DNA of 7,645 bases from an uncultured Lachnospiraceae bacterium (lineage in GTDB: Bacteria > Bacillota > Clostridia > Lachnospirales > Lachnospiraceae): contig CACYEU010000074.1 in the NCBI GenBank assembly GCA_902773445.1, positions 1-7,645 of the forward strand. Direction: 5' to 3'. Shown piece after piece: positions 1 through 3,935 of this stretch. Every line of letters begins with the position of its first letter. The first letter of the stretch is position 1. The notes under the pieces were generated by a model. The model was given only the letters and a program-made list of their open reading frames with translations. It was not told the DNA's origin and made no database searches. Made by a program: the position numbers and the translations under genes.

Positions 1-331
1 TGGCTGGGATCATCCGCTGATCTCGACACTGCTTACCATCATCTGCCTGCTGCTCATCTGCTGGTCCGACAGCCGTCTTGTCAACGGGCTGCTCGGCAAT
101 AAGATCATGAGCCTGACCGGCAGGATCAGTTACAGCATGTATCTGATCCACATGTTCCTGATCCACGGATTGGACCTCGGGCACGGACTGCGCGTCTTTA
201 TATTTGTCCTTTGTATGAGTATGGGATATGCGTTGTTGATGGAAGTACTGATCTCCCGCCCCGCAATGATCTTCGGGAAGACCCTGCGGTTCAGGAATGT
301 CGCAAATTATTTCCGGGAGTTGACGTTATAG
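1..331 (+). CDS. Acyltransferase 3 family membrane protein, C-terminal part
   Basis: Only the last 109 codons of this rightward gene are present. The reading frame is open from base 2 to the TAG at 329-331 and the start lies outside the window. The visible part has a hydrophobic helix (about residues 7-22 of the fragment), then a short loop with the motif GRISYSMYLIHM, a second hydrophobic stretch, and a basic tail with FGKTLRFRN. The 'G-x-I-S-Y-S-x-Y-L-x-H' motif before a late membrane helix is typical of acyltransferase-3 (OafA/YrhL-like) enzymes, which move acetyl or other acyl groups onto cell-surface sugars from within the membrane. The acceptor cannot be told from this fragment because the catalytic N-terminal helices are missing. 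It is convergent with the next gene, with only 11 bases between the stop codons and no convincing terminator there. The family call is fairly sure; the substrate is unknown. Confidence 0.78.
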   Translation, partial: GWDHPLISTLLTIICLLLICWSDSRLVNGLLGNKIMSLTGRISYSMYLIHMFLIHGLDLGHGLRVFIFVLCMSMGYALLMEVLISRPAMIFGKTLRFRNVANYFRELTL

Positions 332-342
332 ATCTGATTCAA

Positions 343-1128
343 TCAGGGCTTTCTGAGCCGGGCAAGTCTCTTCGCTGTATAGCGTTCGACACTCTTCCAG
401 AATCTCCAAAGCTGTCTTTTGTGCGCGCAGAGTTTTTCTGTGCAGTTCTCACAGCGCAGATATTCATTCGTGTTCTCTGAAAATCTCTCCGGATGTCTGA
501 AGAACGTGATCTCCCAGCGCAGCATCAGCGCAATCGACAGAGCCAGCAGACTCCATGTATAGAATCTTCGCACAAAGAACAGCGGAGTAAACATCATCGC
601 ATAGTCCCAGTTGTAGATCCGGCACGAGCTGCAGCATTTGTTCTTGAGAAGCCACGTCTGGAACGGACAGAAAAACAGAATACAGATGATATCGCAGACC
701 GAATAGACGCTGCACAGCAGGATCATGATTTCATCATCCAGGATTCCGGTCATGTGCAGTGCACCGAAGATGCCGTTGAAAATGATCCAGATCAACGCCA
801 CGAGAAACGTCGCATGGTTTTCCGGGACATCAATGTCAGTGTTGCCGGATTTGATGTAATTGCATGCAAACTGCTTCTGGCATCCCGGGCTTTCATATTC
901 GGAAGGGAAGAAGCGCAGGATCATCTCAAATACGAACACCATCCATGTGACGATCAGGATCACCGGGTATTTTTCCAGTTCAGCGGTCAGCCCGTCGCCC
1001 ATCCCTAATTTGAAACGGATATACCAGATCACCAGAAGGATCAACAGGACAGAACGGCACACCAGCCGCGCAAAGTGCAGCCGGGTGACACTGGTGAATT
1101 TTCTGATTCGATGATGCTTTGCTGCCAT
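343..1128 (-). CDS. Cysteine-rich five-helix membrane protein of unknown function
   Basis: I do not recognise a named function. I chose the ATG at 1128 (261 aa) over an upstream start at 1227 because GGAG lies 9 bases before it; the longer version adds 33 unremarkable residues. Hydrophobic segments lie near residues 23-39, 55-74, 104-125, 133-161 and 188-208, so about five membrane helices are likely. The N terminus and C terminus are both strongly basic. Cysteines are clustered outside the helices: C83 and C89 after helix 2, C165-C166-x2-C169 after helix 4 (followed by RIYNWD), and C226-x2-C229-x4-C234-x-H236 in the C-terminal tail. The last group resembles a metal-binding knuckle, but no enzyme motif is visible. 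The gene lies 108 bases downstream of the HD-domain gene on the same strand with no terminator between them, so co-transcription is possible. Confidence is high that this is a real gene; function is unknown. Confidence 0.82.
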   Translation of the reverse strand: MAAKHHRIRKFTSVTRLHFARLVCRSVLLILLVIWYIRFKLGMGDGLTAELEKYPVILIVTWMVFVFEMILRFFPSEYESPGCQKQFACNYIKSGNTDIDVPENHATFLVALIWIIFNGIFGALHMTGILDDEIMILLCSVYSVCDIICILFFCPFQTWLLKNKCCSSCRIYNWDYAMMFTPLFFVRRFYTWSLLALSIALMLRWEITFFRHPERFSENTNEYLRCENCTEKLCAHKRQLWRFWKSVERYTAKRLARLRKP

Positions 1129-1236
1129 ACAAGTCGTCTCCGGATAACGTTTCCTGTTTAATTTTAACAGATTTATCAAAAAACGGCTATTGTATAAATC
1201 AGAATTACCCGGCTTCCCGATTCGCAAAAGATGTTT

Positions 1237-1914
1237 CTATATAGAAGACCCGTCACTGAGAAAACGCATTTCTTCCTGATATCTTTTAACCCTGTTATAG
1301 TCTTTTTCTTCCAAAGGGCGGTTGCTTATTCTGTTCAGGTCCGAGTTGTGGCGCAGATCCGACAGCTTAACAGCAGTCGCTGTCTGATTGTTCCGTACCC
1401 GCTTCAAATAATCAGATCTGTCCTCGCCCTCTCGTCTTGTGACAGCATCGACAGCCTCTCTCACTGTTTCTCCAAAGATTGCTCCGATATCGTCAAGTGA
1501 AAATTCCGTATCCTCGACCACATCGTGAAGCCAGGCCACGGTCTTTTCCATGTCGGAAGCAACACCTTCGGCGACAGCCTTCGGATGTCCGATATAGGGG
1601 TACCCGCCTTTATCAAGCTGATGACGATGAGCTTCAGCCGCGATGATTTCCGCGAGAAGCACACTTTCAATGCCGCTGTCTGCGCCTTCTGTTATGTCTT
1701 TCATTTCGTCCATAATGCTCTGGCTGCCGATCGCATACGGCGAATCTGCAGGTTCATAAGGATCATAGCCCATGATGTGATCCATAATGACCTTATCTTC
1801 GTCCGGAGCCCATTTACCGTCCCTGAACAAATAGTGATACCGGTATCCGTCGTCTTTGACCTGCTTGCCGACAAGATGATCGTGAATCAAATAATAGGTT
1901 GTTTCGATTTCCAT
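1237..1914 (-). CDS. HD-domain phosphohydrolase, related to ppGpp hydrolases
   Basis: This 225-residue soluble protein has an N-terminal module (about residues 1-80, rich in Tyr, His and Asp) of unknown role, then an HD domain of the RelA/SpoT hydrolase type (about 85-220). Metal and catalytic residues of that family are present: H110 in YIGHP, H130-D131 and E134-D135 in LHDVVED, and D186 with N190 in KLSDLRHN. There is no synthetase (RelA_SpoT) domain and no TGS or ACT domain, so it would act alone, like a small alarmone hydrolase (MESH1/SAH-like). One oddity is that the Arg that stacks on guanine in Rel proteins (as I recall it, just before the Lys of RKSGEPY) is Asp101 here, so the substrate may not be ppGpp. 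The start is the ATG at 1914, with AGGAGG 7 bases upstream; a GTG at 1932 would place the start inside that ribosome binding site. It lies downstream of tRNA-Trp and its terminator. Confidence 0.85.
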   Translation of the reverse strand: MEIETTYYLIHDHLVGKQVKDDGYRYHYLFRDGKWAPDEDKVIMDHIMGYDPYEPADSPYAIGSQSIMDEMKDITEGADSGIESVLLAEIIAAEAHRHQLDKGGYPYIGHPKAVAEGVASDMEKTVAWLHDVVEDTEFSLDDIGAIFGETVREAVDAVTRREGEDRSDYLKRVRNNQTATAVKLSDLRHNSDLNRISNRPLEEKDYNRVKRYQEEMRFLSDGSSI

Positions 1915-1987
1915 TATCCTTCCTCCTTCCACAGTCTGTGCGGAGCCGCCGGAGCATTCGTTTTCTTCGGTTTTCCTGTTAAAACAG

Positions 1988-2030
1988 ATGAAAATGAAAA
2001 CCCGGAAACGTCAGTCTTAGCGTTTCCGGG
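1988..2030 (-). terminator. Intrinsic terminator of the tRNA-Trp gene
   Basis: CCCGGAAACG (2001-2010) and CGTTTCCGGG (2021-2030) form a perfect 10-bp stem with a 10-base loop. Reading leftward, the stem is followed by a T-rich tail (TTTTCATTTT, 2000-1991). It begins 10 bases after the mature 3' end of tRNA-Trp, which suits termination of the tRNA transcript before the HD-domain gene. On the plus strand the tail is A-rich, so it should work mainly in the leftward direction. Confidence 0.88.
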
Positions 2031-2039
2031 ATATAAAAA

Positions 2040-2110
2040 CAGGGGCTGAGAGAATCGAACTCCCACTAATGGTTTTGGAGACCACTGTCATACCACTTGA
2101 CCAAGCCCCT
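2040..2110 (-). tRNA. trnW: tRNA-Trp (anticodon CCA)
   Basis: The reverse complement folds into a complete 71-base cloverleaf. The acceptor stem is AGGGGCT/AGCCCCT (7 bp), the D stem GTCA/TGAC with loop AGTGGTA, the anticodon stem GTGGT/ACCAT (one G-T wobble) with loop CTCCAAA, the variable loop TAGT, and the T stem GGGAG/CTCTC (one wobble) with loop TTCGATT. The anticodon CCA reads UGG, so it charges tryptophan, and the G discriminator base at 2040 agrees with tryptophan tRNAs. The CCA tail is not encoded and must be added after transcription. It has its own promoter upstream and an intrinsic terminator downstream, so it is an independent unit. Confidence 0.97.
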
Positions 2111-2142
2111 ACAACGCCCAAATTTGGCGGACGTCTTGTATT

Positions 2143-2172
2143 TTTATATCACAGAATCCGCGTCCGTGTCAA
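2143..2172 (-). promoter_or_regulatory. Promoter of tRNA-Trp
   Basis: On the minus strand a perfect -35 box TTGACA (2172-2167) is followed after 18 bases by TATAAA (2148-2143). TG one base before the -10 makes it an extended -10. This predicts a start near 2136, about 26 bases before the tRNA. A second TTGACA lies exactly 11 bases further upstream (2183-2178), so the -35 region is a tandem copy of TTGACACrGAs; only the nearer copy has normal spacing. Confidence 0.85.
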
Positions 2173-2228
2173 CTCTGTGTCAAGTTGCCGATCGATCCCG
2201 GGCAGTTCATATAAGCGATACGGGTTTT

Positions 2229-2497
2229 CAGAGAAAATGGATTTAAAAATACGTTTTCTCTGCGAGTTGAATCCATTCATTCCCTGCAAATCAAGATATT
2301 TGGGATGAAATGGATTCAAATACTGAAAAACTGATCGGTTTGAATCCATTTTTATACTTAGGTCAGCTGAAAACCGCCGTTTGATGGATTCAAATCAGCA
2401 ACATTTTTCATATATGAATCCTTTTTGCAATGATTTCAGCCCTCATAGGCCTTCGGATGGATTCAACTCGACAACTTTTTTTGAAATTTGAATCCAT
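2229..2497. repeat. Array of four inverted-repeat pairs of ATGGATTCAAA, period 73-74 bases
   Basis: Eight copies of one element occur in alternating orientation. The forward copies start at 2237 (ATGGATTTAA), 2310, 2384 and 2457. The inverted copies are at 2267-2276, 2339-2349, 2415-2421 (shortened, TGAATCC) and 2488-2497. The best pair is AAATGGATTCAAA (2308-2320) with TTTGAATCCATTT (2339-2351), a perfect 13-bp inverted repeat. Forward copies are 73, 74 and 73 bases apart. Sequences between arms (18-21 bases) and between pairs (33-35 bases) are unlike one another, so only the short elements are conserved. Pair 1 also carries a second, overlapping inverted repeat, CAGAGAAAA (2229-2237) with TTTTCTCTG (2254-2262). 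Lone half-element lookalikes occur at 3071-3082 and 3098-3109. No reading frame explains the pattern. It could be binding sites for a protein or a string of hairpins in an RNA. Confidence 0.85.
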
Positions 2498-2595
2498 TGA
2501 TCATCTGCCGGCAAGAGTCGGAAGCGCAATTTTGAAAAATACAATGGCAACCGGACAATTACTCAAAATCCTGCTGCACTCTGCTGAAAAGCATT

Positions 2596-2620
2596 TAAAA
2601 AGGCCGCCTGTGAGGCGGCC
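2596..2620 (-). terminator. Intrinsic terminator of the Gln/Gly-rich membrane protein gene
   Basis: GGCCGCCT (2602-2609) and AGGCGGCC (2613-2620) form an 8-bp GC-rich stem with a 3-base loop. Read leftward it is followed by TTTTTAAA. It begins 36 bases after the stop codon of the leftward gene at 2656-3069, as expected for a Rho-independent terminator. Confidence 0.92.
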
Positions 2621-2655
2621 CGGTAACTGAGTGGGTACTGCTTTCAGTTTTATGA

Positions 2656-3069
2656 TTACATGCTCTGTTCCTTGTTGCTGCTGTCTGTGTCATCGGACTG
2701 TTCGTCGTCTGACTTGTTATCTTTATCTTTCTGCTGTTCGCCGGGCTTTTGTCCCTGCTGCATCTGACCGTCCTGGTCCTGCTGCTGTCCGTTTCCCGGC
2801 ATCTGACCGTCGTTCGGTCTCTGTCCGTTGCCGGGCATCTGGCCCTGCGGCGGGCACTGCTGCATCTGATTGTTGTCAGGCATCTGATTCTTCTGACCGT
2901 TCTGATCATCTCTCTGTTCTATTCCTGAGCTCCTTCCGCCGTCAAATGCCTTCCTGTTTCTGCTGTGTCCGGCTGCGAGGAACACATTCGCGACGACTGA
3001 ACCGGCTAACAGAACTGCCAGCACGCCGATCATAATTGTTTTCCAGTTTCTCTTGAATCTTTCTTTCAT
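2656..3069 (-). CDS. Membrane-anchored Gln/Gly/Asn/Pro-rich low-complexity protein
   Basis: I do not recognise a family. The 137-residue product has a basic N terminus (residues 1-10), one hydrophobic helix (about 12-33) and then a long hydrophilic tail. Positive charges before the helix suggest that the tail lies outside the cell. I see no lipobox or sortase motif. Residues 52-113 are almost only Gln, Gly, Asn, Pro, Asp and Met and contain degenerate repeats, with QMPGNGQ at 77-83 and 89-95 and related QMPDNNQ and GQMQQGQ blocks. Residues 114-137 are Asp/Lys/Ser-rich. There is a single cysteine, C72. The repeats are also visible in the DNA as recurring GGCATCTGACCGTC-like units. The ATG at 3069 has AAAGGA 8 bases upstream. 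The gene is a single unit with a strong terminator. A wall-spanning or adhesive role is possible but is a guess. Confidence 0.8.
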   Translation of the reverse strand: MKERFKRNWKTIMIGVLAVLLAGSVVANVFLAAGHSRNRKAFDGGRSSGIEQRDDQNGQKNQMPDNNQMQQCPPQGQMPGNGQRPNDGQMPGNGQQQDQDGQMQQGQKPGEQQKDKDNKSDDEQSDDTDSSNKEQSM

Positions 3070-3294
3070 GGTTTGAATCCTTTCTGTTGCTTTTTGTGTT
3101 TCAATCCTTACGTGAAATCATAAATATGCCCTGTGAACCGATTGTGATTGAAATACGAACAAACTGTGAAATGAATTCGATAAAACTGTGACTTCCGGTA
3201 TGTGTGCAGTTTAATTTGCTTCCTGTTTGATGTATACTGATTATTGTAGAAATATGCTAATTACGACTTTCACATATAGAAAGGAGCATCTATC
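3070..3294. promoter_or_regulatory. Divergent intergenic region with CTGTGA direct repeats and a probable RidA promoter
   Basis: This 225-base stretch separates two divergent genes. AAACTGTGA occurs twice as an exact direct repeat (3161-3169 and 3183-3191, 22 bases apart), with a shorter CTGTGAA at 3131-3137, 33 bases from the first. Multiples of 11 fit sites on one face of the helix, as for response regulators or similar dimers. A -10-like TATACT lies at 3233-3238, about 56 bases before the RidA start codon. Its -35 is poor (TTTAAT, 3210-3215), so it may need an activator. I could not find a clear promoter for the leftward gene. The RidA ribosome binding site AAGGAG is at 3281-3286. Confidence 0.45.
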
Positions 3295-3669
3295 ATGAAA
3301 AAAGTTTCAACTGACAAAGCACCGGCCGCGATCGGCCCGTATTCACAGGCAATTATCACCGACGATCTTCTGTTCACGTCCGGACAGATCCCGGTAGATC
3401 CGGCAACCGGCGAAGCTCCCGAGGGCATCGAGGCTCAGGCTCATCAGTCCATGAAGAATCTTCTCGCGATCCTTGAGGCAGCCGGCACTGATCAGACCAA
3501 GGTCATCAAGACCACCTGCTTCCTCGCAGACATGGCTGATTTTGCCACATTCAACTCAGTATATGAGCAGTATCTGACCGAGAAACCGGCCAGAAGCTGT
3601 GTCGCAGCCAAAGCTCTTCCGAAGGGCGTTCTCTGCGAAGTCGAAGCCATTGCCGAGCTTGATGACTAA
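3295..3669 (+). CDS. ridA: RidA family reactive imine/enamine deaminase
   Basis: This is a complete 124-residue member of the RidA/YjgF/UK114 family, close to the usual 125-130 residues. The family forms trimers in the cytoplasm that hydrolyse reactive 2-aminoacrylate and related enamines or imines released by PLP enzymes such as threonine and serine dehydratases, yielding 2-ketoacids and ammonia. Active-site features are present: Y16 in GPYSQ, R100 in PARSCV (binds the substrate carboxylate; Arg105 in E. coli), C102, and E115 in CEVEAIAE (Glu120 in E. coli). FTSGQIPVDPATGE (27-40) is the standard N-terminal signature. The ATG has AAGGAG 8 bases upstream. The gene stands alone between a divergent gene and its own terminator. 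Its link to the hydrogenase operon downstream is position only. The family assignment is very secure; the exact physiological substrate is less so. Confidence 0.96.
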   Translation: MKKVSTDKAPAAIGPYSQAIITDDLLFTSGQIPVDPATGEAPEGIEAQAHQSMKNLLAILEAAGTDQTKVIKTTCFLADMADFATFNSVYEQYLTEKPARSCVAAKALPKGVLCEVEAIAELDD

Positions 3670-3722
3670 GCAATGACTGCAGATCAATAAGTTGTTTCAT
3701 ATTAGCCAAATCTGTAAAGCAG

Positions 3723-3760
3723 AAACTGCCTCACCGTTGAATACGGTGGGGCAGTTTTTC
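3723..3760 (+). terminator. Intrinsic terminator of ridA
   Basis: AACTGCC (3724-3730) pairs with GGCAGTT (3750-3756), and inside it CACCGT (3732-3737) pairs with ACGGTG (3743-3748). One T-G wobble joins the two helices, giving about 14 bp with a 5-base loop. A run of five T (3755-3759) follows. It lies 54 bases after the ridA stop and separates ridA from the hydrogenase operon. Confidence 0.93.
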
Positions 3761-3835
3761 TCGATTTATTAATGAATTTTTCGATACATTGTCTTTTTCT
3801 TATCACTTTTTTTGATGTGTCACAAAATAGTGAAA

Positions 3836-3851
3836 GTTAGCATTTGCTAAC
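3836..3851. promoter_or_regulatory. 16-bp perfect palindrome upstream of the hydrogenase promoter (possible operator)
   Basis: GTTAGCA (3836-3842) and TGCTAAC (3845-3851) are perfect inverted repeats separated by TT. The palindrome ends 3 bases before the -35 box, with its centre near -46 relative to the predicted start. Such placement suits binding of a dimeric regulator, either an activator touching RNA polymerase or a repressor. The half-site spacing does not match the usual Rex operator, so I do not name a regulator. Confidence 0.55.
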
Positions 3852-3854
3852 GTA

Positions 3855-3883
3855 TTGAACCCTTTTTTTTCTTCCTGTATACT
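3855..3883 (+). promoter_or_regulatory. Promoter of the oxidoreductase-hydrogenase operon
   Basis: TTGAAC (3855-3860) and TATACT (3878-3883) are separated by exactly 17 bases, a near-consensus housekeeping promoter. The spacer contains a run of eight T. The predicted start near 3890 gives a leader of about 45 bases before the ATG at 3936, whose AAGGAG (3925-3930) is 5 bases upstream. The block CTTCCTGTATACTGA here is also present upstream of ridA, interrupted there by 7 extra bases. Confidence 0.8.
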
Positions 3884-3935
3884 GACTGTGTAGCTTGAGT
3901 TATTTACATATTGTTTAAAGTGAAAAGGAGATTTT

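Larger units (their letters stand above)
2111..2655. other. Gene-free region between tRNA-Trp and the low-complexity membrane protein
   Basis: I see no gene in these 545 bases. The open frames are short, lack ribosome binding sites and resemble no protein I know. From left to right the region holds an imperfect palindrome around CCCAAATTTGG (2118-2128), the tRNA promoter, the four-pair inverted-repeat array (2229-2497), about 100 bases with no feature that I can name, and the terminator of the leftward gene to the right (2596-2620). The stretch is AT-rich compared with its surroundings. Confidence 0.75.

Noticed and set aside
334..346. Bidirectional terminator between the two convergent genes at the left end
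   Set aside because: CTGATT-C-AATCAG is a perfect inverted repeat but AT-rich, has a one-base loop and overlaps the second gene's stop codon. There is no T run on either side.
493..1008. 171-codon open frame on the plus strand
   Set aside because: It lies wholly antisense to the membrane protein gene, has no good ribosome binding site and a composition unlike a normal protein. It is a shadow frame.
2229..2497. CRISPR array
   Set aside because: The repeated elements are only 10-13 bases, alternate in orientation and have spacers of two size classes (18-21 and 33-35). CRISPR repeats are longer and all in one direction, and no cas gene is present.
2430..2630. 66-codon open frame on the plus strand
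   Set aside because: It runs through the last inverted-repeat pair and the terminator hairpin, with no ribosome binding site and no protein-like pattern.
2631..3035. 134-codon open frame on the plus strand
   Set aside because: It is the complement of the low-complexity Gln/Gly-rich gene. Its Ser/Arg/Cys-rich product reflects the repeats on the other strand, and the leftward gene has the ribosome binding site and terminator.
3071..3109. Further copies of the array element upstream of the leftward gene
   Set aside because: GTTTGAATCCTT (3071-3082) and GTTTCAATCCTT (3098-3109) resemble half of the element but lack the ATGG part, are in the same orientation, and the first is simply the ribosome binding site region of the gene at 3069.
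3836..3851. Rex operator upstream of the hydrogenase operon
   Set aside because: Rex sites have GTTA and TAAC separated by 6 bases with flanking TT/AA. Here the gap is 8 bases and the flanks do not match, so only an unnamed palindrome is reported.
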